From contig JAZRYE010000033.1 in the NCBI GenBank assembly GCA_045600585.1, positions 1-64,000 on the forward strand: a DNA stretch of 64,000 bases. The letters run 5' to 3'. This document shows positions 43,378 through 52,305 of the stretch, piece after piece; within the stretch, counting starts at the first letter, position 1; each line of letters starts with the position of its first letter. The notes beneath the pieces were generated by a model. The model was not told the DNA's origin. It saw only the letters and a program-made list of their open reading frames with translations, and made no database searches. This DNA is from JAZRYE01 sp045600585 (GTDB lineage: Bacteria; Bacillota_I; Bacilli_A; RFN20; CAG-826). The position numbers and the translations under genes were made by a program.

Positions 43378-43742
43378 ATAAGTTGTTTATTTATATTATC
43401 TGCAATTTGTTCAGCTTTATCTTCGATAACAAGAACAAGTTTACCGCTCATACTAACAACACTACTTACTCCTAGATTAGTCAACTGTTCACGGTTGGCT
43501 TTTTCTTTATCGTTAAGAATTAGATTTAATCTTGAACCAACAGCGGTAACTTCTTTTATATTTTCTTTACCGCCTAAAGCCTCAATCCAAACATCATAGT
43601 TAACAAGAGGTTTCTTTTTCTTTTTGCCAGCGAATATTAATAGCAATATCACTACTACTATAATCACCACTAAAGCTAGACAAATATATAATGCATATTT
43701 CCCTAAGAATTCACTTAATGAATCAGCTATTTTTCTTCCCAT
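43374..43742 (-). CDS. Membrane-anchored EIIB-like protein lacking the catalytic cysteine
   Basis: A membrane helix (about 18-38) and a lysine stretch precede an 80-residue domain with the fold pattern of glucose-type PTS EIIB: WIEALGGKENIKEV, RLNLILND, LGVSSVVSMSGKLVLVIEDKAEQIADNI. In true EIIB the phosphorylated Cys sits in CxTRL; here the matching stretch is V68-G-S-R-L, so no phosphotransfer is possible. It probably became a structural or sensing domain. No PTS genes are nearby. It overlaps maf by 4 bases tail to tail. Confidence 0.7.
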   Translation of the reverse strand: MGRKIADSLSEFLGKYALYICLALVVIIVVVILLLIFAGKKKKKPLVNYDVWIEALGGKENIKEVTAVGSRLNLILNDKEKANREQLTNLGVSSVVSMSGKLVLVIEDKAEQIADNINKQLI

Positions 43743-43804
43743 ACTTAATTTCTTTCTTAAAACGCATCAATATTGTATCATATTAAATGAAAGAAGGTAT
43801 CAAA

Positions 43805-44401
43805 ATGTCTACTATCAAAGAATATGAAGCAAGAACTTTTATAACTGAAAGTAAATATTTTGAACTTGCCGCTGAATTTATAAAGCGATACAAATTCTTT
43901 CCTATTCTTTCAATTCACAACATCTATTTTGAAACAAACGATTTAGACTTAAGAAAAAATGGAATCATGCTTAGATTAAGAAAAATCTATGGCCAAGGTT
44001 CCGAGTTAACAATCAAGATCAAAGGCAATTCAGGCGACACAGAAGTAACTGATAAATTAACAAAGATCCAGGAAGATTTATTATTAAACAAAAATATATT
44101 TCCAGACGCAGAAGTTAAATCATATTTATTAAGTAATGGATTAAATCCATTAAATTTAAAGATTATCGCGGAATTGCATACAAAGAGGATGGAAATAAGC
44201 ATTGATGATTATCAATATGTTTTAGATAAAAATACTTATGGCGACATCACTGATTATGATCTCGAAGTTGAATCAAAAGTTTCGTTGGACCACGCTAATA
44301 AAATAATTAAAGAATTTTGTGATTTGCACGAAATAGAAATGACACAAAACTACAAGTCAAAATCAAAACGAGCAATTAATAAAGCTCTTGAAATCAAATA
44401 A
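43805..44401 (+). CDS. CYTH-domain protein
   Basis: CYTH enzymes bind triphosphates in a beta-tunnel (adenylate cyclase IV, thiamine triphosphatase, inorganic triphosphatases). The opening EYEAR replaces the usual ExExK with Arg in place of Lys, and further charged strands follow (LRLRKIYG, ELTIKIKG, KRMEISIDDYQYVLDKNTYG, DYDLEVES). The 198-residue length fits. Substrate cannot be assigned. Start at 43805 follows AAGAAGG; an upstream ATG adds six residues. Confidence 0.83.
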   Translation: MSTIKEYEARTFITESKYFELAAEFIKRYKFFPILSIHNIYFETNDLDLRKNGIMLRLRKIYGQGSELTIKIKGNSGDTEVTDKLTKIQEDLLLNKNIFPDAEVKSYLLSNGLNPLNLKIIAELHTKRMEISIDDYQYVLDKNTYGDITDYDLEVESKVSLDHANKIIKEFCDLHEIEMTQNYKSKSKRAINKALEIK

Positions 44402-44430
44402 AAAACTCAACTGCAATGTTGAGTTTTTTT
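44402..44430. terminator. Bidirectional terminator between CYTH and Spx-like genes
   Basis: AAAACTCAAC and GTTGAGTTTT arms around TGCAAT are followed by T residues on the plus strand, and by T (AAAAA opposite) on the minus strand. It serves both convergent genes. Confidence 0.85.
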
Positions 44431-44857
44431 ATTCATCTTGTTTATGTGGACAGTCTTTATATTTTGGACAATTGCAATCTTTACATGCCCATTCAGCTAT
44501 TCGTCTAGCATGTGGAATAAATACACGAATTTCTTCAGAATTGTATCCAACTTGAATTTTGCTATCATCAACCATAATCGGTCTTTTTAATACAGATGGA
44601 TTGTCTCTTATAAATTGTATCAATTGACTTAATGGCATTGATTCTAAATCAACGCCGCTTTCTTTAACAATTTTGCTCTTTTTAGAAATGATATCATCTG
44701 TTCCATTTTCACTTTTGACCAACATATCTTTTAATTCTGCTTCGCTTAAAGAAGTCACAAAAATATTCTTTTCTACGAAAGGTATTTTTTCTTCTTCGAA
44801 CCACTTTTTAACTTTGCGGCAAGAACTACAAGATGGAGAGGTATAAATCTTAATCAT
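44429..44857 (-). CDS. spx: Spx/ArsC-family protein
   Basis: Spx proteins are thioredoxin-fold regulators that bind RNA polymerase alpha under disulfide stress. The 142-residue protein has CSSC at residues 10-13 in SPSCSSCRKVKKWF, the SKKSKIVKESGVDLESMP segment and RPIMVDDSKIQVGY with the RP loop common to ArsC/Spx. The C-terminal tail has another cysteine cluster (CKDCNCPKYKDC), unusual for Spx and possibly metal-binding. Distinguishing Spx from MgsR/YusI-type paralogues is not possible here. Confidence 0.82.
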   Translation of the reverse strand: MIKIYTSPSCSSCRKVKKWFEEEKIPFVEKNIFVTSLSEAELKDMLVKSENGTDDIISKKSKIVKESGVDLESMPLSQLIQFIRDNPSVLKRPIMVDDSKIQVGYNSEEIRVFIPHARRIAEWACKDCNCPKYKDCPHKQDE

Positions 44858-44895
44858 TTCGTTATCCTAATTAAGTATATATTACACTTAATTTA

Positions 44896-44923
44896 TAGAC
44901 AAATTAATAAAATAAGATAAAAT
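44896..44923 (+). promoter_or_regulatory. Promoter of trpS leader
   Basis: TAGACA (44896-44901), 16 bases, TAAAAT (44918-44923) directly before the T-box leader. Confidence 0.4.
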
Positions 44924-44931
44924 ATAACCAA

Positions 44932-45150
44932 ACCAATGATGTAGAAAAAAACTACGAAGGTCTTTATAGAGAGTTTAGGATGATGGAAGCTAAACAAGAC
45001 ACTGTAGATAATATGGGCTACGGAGGGCAAGGCGAAATAATAGTAGCCAAGACGGGTTCTCCCGTAATAGAGATAAAGTGCACTTAAATTAAGTGAACTA
45101 AGGTGGTACCGCGATTATTCGTCCTTAGATGTATTACATCTAGGGATTTT
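44932..45150 (+). promoter_or_regulatory. Tryptophan T-box riboswitch
   Basis: The leader has the stem I start and AGAGAG bulge, and the specifier UGG at 45014-45016 (tryptophan). The conserved AAGGTGGTACCGCG lies around 45100-45113, and a terminator has arms CCTTAGATGT (45123-45132) and ACATCTAGGG (45136-45145) with a T-rich tail. Specifier and downstream gene agree. Confidence 0.95.
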
Positions 45151-45168
45151 ATTTTTAGGAGAATAGAT

Positions 45169-46170
45169 ATGGAACAACAAGTAGCAAAAAAGAGAATGCT
45201 ATCTGGCATCAAGCCAACTGGACAATTAACCCTTGGCAATTATATCGGAGCAATTAAACAATTCGTATCTTACCAAGATGAATATGAAATGTTTGTTTTT
45301 ATTGCTGATTTACATTCATTAACTCTTCCAATTGACGCTGCAGAATTAAGAAAAAATACAAAAGATCTTATTTCTGTTTATCTAGCATGTGGATTAGATC
45401 CAGAAAAAGTAACTTTATTCAAACAAAGCGATGTTCACGAACACGCAGAAATGGGTTGGATTTTAACTTGTAATTCTAATATGGGTGAATTATCAAGAAT
45501 GACACAATTCAAAGACAAAACAGCCAAATTAGGAACCAATGAATCTATTCCAACCGGCATTTATATTTATCCAACATTAATGGCAGCAGATATTCTTCTT
45601 TACGATCCTGACTATGTCCCTGTTGGAATTGATCAAAAACAACATGTTGAATTAACAAGAGATATTGCAATTAGATTTAATTCCCGCTATAGCGAAACAT
45701 TTAAAGTTCCGGAACCTATTACAAGAAAAGAAGGCGCTAAAATCGCTTCATTAAGCAATCCAGACAAGAAGATGAGTAAATCAGAGTCCGATAAAGGAAC
45801 AATCTACTTATTAGAAGACTTAAATGTCACTAGAAAGAAAATTATGTCTGCGGTAACAGACTTAGAAAATAGAATTGCATATGACGTTGAAAAACAACCA
45901 GGTATTTCTAACTTATTAGTCATCATGTCTACTTTATCTGGTGAAAGTATTGATTCTATTTGTCAAAGATTCGCTGGACAAGGCTATGGAACGTTCAAAA
46001 AAGCTGTTGCAGACGTCGTTTGCGATGAACTTGGTAAATTACAAGCAAGAGTCAAAGAAATCCAGCAAGAAGGCTTAATTGAAAGGGTTTTAGAAGAAGG
46101 AGCAAATAAAGCTACTTACTTCGCAAGAAAGAAATTATCTAAAGTTTACCGTAAAGTCGGTTTAAGATAG
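45169..46170 (+). CDS. trpS: Tryptophanyl-tRNA synthetase
   Basis: This class I enzyme charges tRNA-Trp. The 333-residue product has the HIGH-like TGQLTLGNYIGA, the DLHSLT tryptophan-site helix, AADILLYDPDYVPVGIDQKQHVE and KMSKSES. Length is standard. The ATG at 45169 follows TTAGGAGAATAGAT; the frame's earlier start lies inside the T-box terminator and is rejected. Control by the upstream Trp T-box is clear. Confidence 0.97.
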   Translation: MEQQVAKKRMLSGIKPTGQLTLGNYIGAIKQFVSYQDEYEMFVFIADLHSLTLPIDAAELRKNTKDLISVYLACGLDPEKVTLFKQSDVHEHAEMGWILTCNSNMGELSRMTQFKDKTAKLGTNESIPTGIYIYPTLMAADILLYDPDYVPVGIDQKQHVELTRDIAIRFNSRYSETFKVPEPITRKEGAKIASLSNPDKKMSKSESDKGTIYLLEDLNVTRKKIMSAVTDLENRIAYDVEKQPGISNLLVIMSTLSGESIDSICQRFAGQGYGTFKKAVADVVCDELGKLQARVKEIQQEGLIERVLEEGANKATYFARKKLSKVYRKVGLR

Positions 46171-46190
46171 TTTATAAAAATCTATAGTAA

Positions 46191-46217
46191 TAGGGCACGA
46201 AATCGCGCCCTATTTTT
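46191..46217 (+). terminator. Terminator of trpS
   Basis: TAGGGC and GCCCTA arms around ACGAAATCGC followed by TTTTTG, 20 bases after the stop. Confidence 0.8.
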
Positions 46218-46228
46218 GTTATTAGCAA

Positions 46229-49200
46229 TTATTCCATCACCCATTCATTATTTGTGAATGTAAATGTGTAATCTCTATCAAATTGATAAGTATTTTCGCC
46301 AAATGTGAATGACTTATTTGCCAATAATTGGAATTGAGAGCCTTCAACTTTAGTGCCGTCGACAAATCTAATCAATAAACATTCACTTACAGATTGATGC
46401 ATAGATGGTCCGTTGAAGTTCCATTGAATATTACTAAATTGCAAAGAATTTGTGATTTTTAAATATGATGGTTGAGTTGAATCAGATGCTCCACTGGTTT
46501 CAATTCTTGGCATATCAGATGTTGGATATGTAATTTTTAATTCGATGTTATAGAAATTAGTCCATGTAAATACATCGGTAACACTAATCTTATTTATAAC
46601 AACATTAGCAGTTGCCCAGCCATCTGACTTTCTAACAAATTGATAATCTTTGTCAAAGACATATCTAAATCCATTAACTCTGAATTCAACACCACCTTTG
46701 AATAAGATTGAAGCACCAATTGTTGTTGGATTTGCTACTCTTAATAACCATTTTGATGAGATATCAGCATTGTAATCAGTTGCAAAGCCATATGATAAAT
46801 TAGTAAAGCTACAACCACCAGCAATATCCATATATGATGGTTGAGAAGTTGCATATGATGTTCTCATCATTCTATTTGGATTATTAGAAAGATATTTAAT
46901 TATAAATGTTGGATTACCGCTTGACCATGTATATACAGCATTAGATACTCCTAATGTAGTAACTTCTTCAACACTCCAAGATGAATTTGTTGTAGTGCCA
47001 TCATAAACTAATGTGTAGTCTTTATCAAATTGATAAGTATGGCCATTTTGAGTGAATGATTCATTGCCTTTGATTCTAATTCTTGTGCTACTTGTTTTGC
47101 CATTAATTCTAAATAAGAAGCACTTACTACTAACTTGAATTTCTTCACCATTAGTGAAAGAGCGTTCTCTAAATAATGGAGCGGAGAAAGCATATTCACT
47201 ATTAGCAGGTGTTCCGTTAGTTACTTCGCACCAAGAAGGGAAAGAATTAACTGTTTGAGCAGAGAAAATCTTATATTTTGACGAATCGGAAATTGTTCCA
47301 TCATTTTTTAATTTTGGTAAGCCTAAACCTTCAACGTTGATTTCTGGATTACCACTAGTCCAAGAAGAGACATTGCCTAATTTTAAATAAGTAACATTCT
47401 CAATTTCCATTTGTGTTGGAGTATAAATCTTAATAGCGTTATGTGTAGATTCATAATCGCCATTCATGGAAGCATTCCCTATTTTAGAAACATTGAATGC
47501 CATGTATTTATAATCTTCCCATAAATCTTGAGTAATAGATACATAGCCTGTATTGTTATTAAATCTTGATGATTTAAGATTGAAATCAAAATCAGAATAT
47601 CTTTCAATTCTAATTTGATATCCATCTGCAATTTTAATCAAAGAACCAACTGGTAATGTTTCTTTTGTGAAAGCTTGAGAAGCACAGAAAGTATTTGACC
47701 AAGCAGTTAATTGATATCCTTCTTGAATATTCCAATAATAGCCATCAGTATAGCTTACTGGACCATATTCAAATAAATCATCTTCAGGTTTTGGTTCAGT
47801 TAAATATTTGCTGTTTGTAATTTGATATGGATGATCGATTGCATTTTTAGAAGATTCTACAGCAACTTTTAAGTCGGATGAAACCATTCCTGGAGACATA
47901 TATGTTGCATTTGTTGGATCTTGACCTGTTAATTTAGAAACAAATGTCAAACCTGCAATATATCTTCCTAGTTCTAAATCTAAGTGGAAGCCATCTCTAG
48001 TTAATGTATCGCCTTTATAAGATGTACGAGCGTTTTGAATAGCAGTACCATTAGGAACAACTACATCGACAACTTTTTCTGCCTTAGTTTGAACTGTATT
48101 GCATATAGCGTTATACATTGTCATTTGATTATTAGAATAGTTAGGGAATGCAGCGTGAGTTGAATCACTTTGATAAGCCCAAGTCATATTCCAAACTAAA
48201 TTGACATCTTTATTAGTTGCGTTATTTTTTAACCATGTAGCAATATTTGTAATATATGGTTCATAGCTATTTGGCATACCACTATCATTGCTGACTTGTT
48301 GGAAAGAAATGAAATCCCAATCATATTCTTTAATCGCATCGCTTAATTTAGCAGTTGATGAATCACATCTCCATCCATTTTCATAAATGTAATGTTCATA
48401 TTTTGCCCCATCGGTTTGAATATTGTTCCAGTGAGTAGCTAAAGAACATCCACCAATAGCCATATTGACAATCTTTATGTCATTTACACCTAACGATTTA
48501 GCAATTCGATAAGACCACTGCATAGTATCTATTGAGAAAGAGTTACCGATCATTAATACTTTTAATTCATCGCTAGAAGTAACATTAACATTTGCTTGAG
48601 CAACTTTATCCGCATAACTAACGGTTACGGTATTAGGACCTGTATGGAATCTATCTAAAGTTGAATAATCAACGGAATAATTAGTTACTACTTCTTTAGT
48701 ACCATCTTCATAATTGACTGTAACTTTTCCATCATATTTATATGGCTTACCAAATTTAACTGAATCAGTGTAATCACTTAAAGTAATTGACTCAACAGCT
48801 TTTCCTAATTTAAATTCTGTCAAAGTAAATGGAATATCAGCTCCTTCACTACCTAATTCGGTATATAAAGAGACTACTCTTCCTCTAGTTAAACTAACTT
48901 CATATGTTTTTTCACCAGTAGTATCGCTTAAATATTCTCCTACCTTAGAATTAACAACTGTCTTATATTGTTTTCCATCCTTAGTAGCAGGGGTAAAACT
49001 CAATTTAAAAGAAATAGATGGAACACCACTATCAATCCAAGCGTTTACTTGAGTTTCACTAAATACAGCTTTTCCTTCTCCAGTTGCTCTTTTGATAATA
49101 GTTTCGCCACCATTGCCATAAATGAATGCGCCATTAGATGTTAATGGAGCCACATAATTTGGAGCATATCTAATATCAGTTGGATTACTTCTTACGTAAT

Positions 49201-49471
49201 TAACTGTATCGTCACTAGCAGTTCCAGCTTCTTTCCAAACATTATTAATGCTTCCCTTGTCTAAAAATGTTTCATGACAAGTACAACATACATAATAATC
49301 ATGTACGCCAGTTTCAGTTTGAGTTGCACTTACTCCGATATAATGATTTCCATCATGATATAGTTCTTCTCCTGCTTTAGTAGAAAAAGCACTTTTAGGA
49401 GCTAAAGCTATAGCTACTCCGCCCACTATCAAAGAACAACCAATAAATAAAAATATATTCTTACCTTTCAT
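46229..49471 (-). CDS. Secreted SGNH-hydrolase (DUF4886-like) with Ig-like and repeat domains
   Basis: The 1080-residue protein has a signal peptide (to about 30), a short Cys/His segment (HDYYVCCTCHETF, 57-69) and a bacterial Ig-like domain with KVTVNYEDGTKEVV (about 225-298). An SGNH/GDSL-type esterase of the DUF4886 kind follows (about 303-520): nucleophile Ser311 in IGNSFS, oxyanion Gly in IGGCS, and Asp493-His496 in DGFHLD. Three C-terminal repeats of about 125 residues follow, each ending with a Y-x-FDKDY/FDRDY strand (near 820, 950 and 1070). It likely de-esterifies polysaccharide; the repeats may bind carbohydrate. The next gene upstream is the small lipoprotein at 49580. Confidence 0.75.
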   Translation of the reverse strand: MKGKNIFLFIGCSLIVGGVAIALAPKSAFSTKAGEELYHDGNHYIGVSATQTETGVHDYYVCCTCHETFLDKGSINNVWKEAGTASDDTVNYVRSNPTDIRYAPNYVAPLTSNGAFIYGNGGETIIKRATGEGKAVFSETQVNAWIDSGVPSISFKLSFTPATKDGKQYKTVVNSKVGEYLSDTTGEKTYEVSLTRGRVVSLYTELGSEGADIPFTLTEFKLGKAVESITLSDYTDSVKFGKPYKYDGKVTVNYEDGTKEVVTNYSVDYSTLDRFHTGPNTVTVSYADKVAQANVNVTSSDELKVLMIGNSFSIDTMQWSYRIAKSLGVNDIKIVNMAIGGCSLATHWNNIQTDGAKYEHYIYENGWRCDSSTAKLSDAIKEYDWDFISFQQVSNDSGMPNSYEPYITNIATWLKNNATNKDVNLVWNMTWAYQSDSTHAAFPNYSNNQMTMYNAICNTVQTKAEKVVDVVVPNGTAIQNARTSYKGDTLTRDGFHLDLELGRYIAGLTFVSKLTGQDPTNATYMSPGMVSSDLKVAVESSKNAIDHPYQITNSKYLTEPKPEDDLFEYGPVSYTDGYYWNIQEGYQLTAWSNTFCASQAFTKETLPVGSLIKIADGYQIRIERYSDFDFNLKSSRFNNNTGYVSITQDLWEDYKYMAFNVSKIGNASMNGDYESTHNAIKIYTPTQMEIENVTYLKLGNVSSWTSGNPEINVEGLGLPKLKNDGTISDSSKYKIFSAQTVNSFPSWCEVTNGTPANSEYAFSAPLFRERSFTNGEEIQVSSKCFLFRINGKTSSTRIRIKGNESFTQNGHTYQFDKDYTLVYDGTTTNSSWSVEEVTTLGVSNAVYTWSSGNPTFIIKYLSNNPNRMMRTSYATSQPSYMDIAGGCSFTNLSYGFATDYNADISSKWLLRVANPTTIGASILFKGGVEFRVNGFRYVFDKDYQFVRKSDGWATANVVINKISVTDVFTWTNFYNIELKITYPTSDMPRIETSGASDSTQPSYLKITNSLQFSNIQWNFNGPSMHQSVSECLLIRFVDGTKVEGSQFQLLANKSFTFGENTYQFDRDYTFTFTNNEWVME

Positions 49472-49537
49472 ATGGATCTCCTGTAATTAATTCATATTTA
49501 TTCTATATATATAAATATATTTTGACAACTAACAAAA

Positions 49538-49563
49538 AACTACCCGAATTAACCGAGAAGTTT
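49538..49563 (-). terminator. Terminator of the small lipoprotein gene
   Basis: On the minus strand AACT-CTCG and CGGG-AGTT arms around a GTTAATT loop are followed by TTTTTT (plus 49534-49539). Confidence 0.6.
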
Positions 49564-49579
49564 TATTAGTTCTATTGAA

Positions 49580-49729
49580 TTACAGATTATGCAAAGAATC
49601 ACTAGATTCAGTTGTTTCAGAAGTATCTGAGTTATTAGAGCCTAATGAATCAATTGATGTGTTGCTTTTATTGGTGCAAGCACATAAAAGTGCTGCCATG
49701 ATTATTGATAATGGAATTATTTTTTTCAT
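49580..49729 (-). CDS. 49-residue lipoprotein
   Basis: A short gene starting at the ATG at 49729 after GGAGGTTTTTAT encodes a 49-residue precursor: MKKIIPLSIIMAALLCAC with a lipobox (LLCAC), then a Ser/Asn/Thr-rich tail of about 30 residues ending SSDSLHNL. It is followed by a good terminator, so it is a complete unit, not a fragment. Function unknown; such small lipoproteins can be degradation products, adhesin tails or signals. Confidence 0.65.
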   Translation of the reverse strand: MKKIIPLSIIMAALLCACTNKSNTSIDSLGSNNSDTSETTESSDSLHNL

Positions 49730-49784
49730 ATAAAAACCTCCAAAAACATTTAAATTAGTTTTAATTATATTTTTTGAAAATGTA

Positions 49785-50216
49785 TTAAAAATAATAATTT
49801 ATATCCGATTCAAAAATCAGCGATTCAAGTAAATAAATATCATCAAATCTAATTTTTTGACCGTTTGAAAGAACTAAAGTTTTTTCGTCAAAGATTATTT
49901 TTTGAATATTGCTTTCGATGGTATTGTATTTGCCACCATCTTTCTTTAGGTCTTGTTCAAAATAAGTAATGCAGACTGATGGATGAGCTTTAATTACTTC
50001 ATTTAATTTATTTATTTTTTCTCCAATAGCTAACTTGATTTCATTAGAGATAGTTTTCTTTTCTGCTACTTGTCTTGCAGTTTCTAATATAGCGGCATCA
50101 TATCCTGTAAGCGCAGCAAAAGGAAGGAACTGTGCAGCTCTATCGTTATTAGACATATGCTTATGAGTTTTAGAAATTGGAGCCTCTAAATACATAATAT
50201 CATCGTATTTACCCAT
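49785..50216 (-). CDS. YolD-like protein
   Basis: The 143-residue protein carries the YolD-like signature MSNNDRAAQFLPFAALTGYDAAI followed by a helical and small beta region. YolD-like proteins are encoded next to UmuC-type polymerases in Firmicutes and are probably accessory subunits. Its ATG overlaps the UmuC-like stop in TAATG, so the two are translationally coupled. Confidence 0.88.
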   Translation of the reverse strand: MGKYDDIMYLEAPISKTHKHMSNNDRAAQFLPFAALTGYDAAILETARQVAEKKTISNEIKLAIGEKINKLNEVIKAHPSVCITYFEQDLKKDGGKYNTIESNIQKIIFDEKTLVLSNGQKIRFDDIYLLESLIFESDINYYF

Positions 50217-51700
50217 TATGCTTTATGACCTCCAATCTGCTGATTTCTTTCAATTGTAGTTGCACCTTCTTGTAAATCAGTGCCTTTAATTAAAGAGTTC
50301 TTACCATATTTGTTCTTAATATTAAGAATTGTTTCTTGCAATTTCTTTTCTTCTTTTAATGCTTCTTCTAATCTTTCATTAGCTTTTTCTTGTTCTTTAA
50401 AATCAGAAAACAAATCTAGTTGTTCATAATCTAGATTCTTAACATTCTCTTCAGGAATGACGTTCCCCATCGCTATATTTACTCTATGGACAAGAAGATT
50501 CTTATTAATTATTCTTTCAAATAATCTAACGGTTGCTTCTCTTATTAATTCTGTAGACGAGGTATATCTTGTTAATTGAATGCTTCCATTAGCAGCTTTG
50601 GGTACGATTTTGCCATACCAATCACTACCCATTTCACCTTGATACGACCCATCTTTAACAGCGTCATATCCCATATATAATGTTATTACATTTCCAACTG
50701 TTTTCTTCGCGACCAAATCCAAAGATAAAGCATCCGCCATTTCTTTAACTATTATCTTGGCTTTTTCATAAGGATATCCACATGATAAAACTTGTCCGAT
50801 ACCTTGAGAATGATTATCAGATTTATATTCTTTTATATCTTTAATAGTACATGGTTCATAACCCCAAGCATGATTAATTAATAATTCTGCATTGATACCA
50901 AAAATTTCATATAATTTATCTTCATTTACAAGCGACATCCTCGCTACATCGCCCATCGTATACATTCCATTACTTTCTAATCTATTAACATATCCTCTTC
51001 CCACTCTCCAAAACGATGTTAGAGGCCTATGATCCCAAAGTAATTCTCTATATTTAATTTCATCAAGTTCAGCAATTCGCACGCCGTCTTCATCAGCAGG
51101 CATATGTTTAGCGACTATATCCATAGCAACCTTAGCTAAGTATAGATTAGTTCCAATACCGGCAGTTGCAGTAATACCTGTTTCTTTTAAAACATCCTTG
51201 ATCATTTTTATAGCAAGTTCATGAGCTGTCATTTTATACATATTTAAATATGTAGTTACATCCATAAAGACTTCATCAATGGAATAAACATGAATATCTT
51301 CGCTACTAATATATTTAAGATAAATACTATATATTTTACTGCTTACTTCTATATATTTAGCCATCTGAGGGCAGGCAACTACATAATCTAATTCAAGAGA
51401 AGGATTATTTTTAAGTTCTATAGAATTATAACTTTTTCCAGTAAATCGATGACCTGGTGCATTTTTTCTTCTTATGGCATTTATTTCTTTAACTTTCTGT
51501 ATAACTTCAAATAATCTAGCGCGTCCTGGTAAGCCAAGTTCTTTCATTGATGGAGATATTGCTAAACATATAGTTTTTTCAGTGCGAGATAAATCTGCAA
51601 CAACTAGATTGGTAGTCAAAGGATCGAGATTTCTTTCACTCGCCTCACTCGAGGCATAGAAACTTTTTAAATCAATAGCTATATAAATTCTTTTATCCAT
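50216..51700 (-). CDS. Y-family DNA polymerase (UmuC/UvrX-like)
   Basis: This translesion polymerase family bypasses damaged bases. The 494-residue protein has the palm motifs IAIDLKSFYASSEAS and VYSIDEVFMDV (catalytic SIDE), the finger segment, and TAGIGTNLYLAK with helix-hairpin-helix TSFWRVGRGYVNRL. A C-terminal coiled segment (EKANERLEEALKEEKKL) may bind YolD or the clamp. The ATG at 51700 begins the family match. A TATAAT 11 bases upstream leaves almost no leader, and no ribosome binding site is visible. Confidence 0.92.
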   Translation of the reverse strand: MDKRIYIAIDLKSFYASSEASERNLDPLTTNLVVADLSRTEKTICLAISPSMKELGLPGRARLFEVIQKVKEINAIRRKNAPGHRFTGKSYNSIELKNNPSLELDYVVACPQMAKYIEVSSKIYSIYLKYISSEDIHVYSIDEVFMDVTTYLNMYKMTAHELAIKMIKDVLKETGITATAGIGTNLYLAKVAMDIVAKHMPADEDGVRIAELDEIKYRELLWDHRPLTSFWRVGRGYVNRLESNGMYTMGDVARMSLVNEDKLYEIFGINAELLINHAWGYEPCTIKDIKEYKSDNHSQGIGQVLSCGYPYEKAKIIVKEMADALSLDLVAKKTVGNVITLYMGYDAVKDGSYQGEMGSDWYGKIVPKAANGSIQLTRYTSSTELIREATVRLFERIINKNLLVHRVNIAMGNVIPEENVKNLDYEQLDLFSDFKEQEKANERLEEALKEEKKLQETILNIKNKYGKNSLIKGTDLQEGATTIERNQQIGGHKA

Positions 51701-51710
51701 AATTGACAAT

Positions 51711-51740
51711 ATTATACAAATATAAATATAAGTGTCGCAA
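51711..51740 (-). promoter_or_regulatory. Promoter of umuC-like gene, near-leaderless
   Basis: On the minus strand TTGCGA (51740-51735), 18 bases, TATAAT (51716-51711). Transcription would begin about 4-6 bases before the ATG at 51700. No LexA-box match (CGAACNNNNGTTCG type) is seen. Confidence 0.5.
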
Positions 51741-52305
51741 AAAATATATTTTTATTATCTTGCTTTACTATTATGCGATGGGCTTAGTTGCTGTTTCAGT
51801 CGTTGGGGTGAATGCTAAATCTATAAATAAAATCGTTAAAGCAAAAGTTGACGATGATTTCGAGAGTGTAGGACGTATTTAAAGGGATATTTTTAAAAAA
51901 CAGAGAATAGCAATACAAACCATATCTATAGCCATATAAATGGAAAAGTTGATGGCTATCAAGCATCTTGAAGTTTAAGCTTATACACAGTCGCTGGAAA
52001 TGGTTACATCCGTCCAAGTTAGAAATCCACCCCTCGTTTTAACTCATGAGAGGTTTCACTTTTAAGTTTGCAGCCTATATAGGATTTTTATGATTGCCCA
52101 CTTAAATTCACTTTTGTTTCAACAGGCCCAGAAAAAGAAGGCACCACAAATAATGGTACTCTTCATTCCTATGGGGGTACATTTTTTCTTATCCCCATTA
52201 GAATGAATAGAATTTAAACTTTAAAATTTAATCAAAATAAAAATCCCTTTTAGAATATATTTAAGAATGTTATGACTTATTTATTAAATAAATTTATTTG
52301 TATAT
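51741..52305. other. 565-base gene-poor stretch, possible gene debris
   Basis: No convincing gene lies here. On the plus strand an ATG at about 51777 opens 34 codons (MGLVAVSVVGVNAKSINKIV, then VDDDFESVGRI) without ribosome binding site, resembling a fragment. The rest has unusually high GC locally (52010-52190) compared with host intergenic DNA, and short stops in all frames. It looks like remnants of one or more lost genes or of an insertion; no terminal repeats were found. Confidence 0.4.

Noticed and set aside
51796..52017. Minus-strand 73-codon frame in the umuC upstream region
   Set aside because: No ribosome binding site, odd composition (Tyr/His/Phe-rich) and no likeness to a known family; treated as part of non-coding debris.
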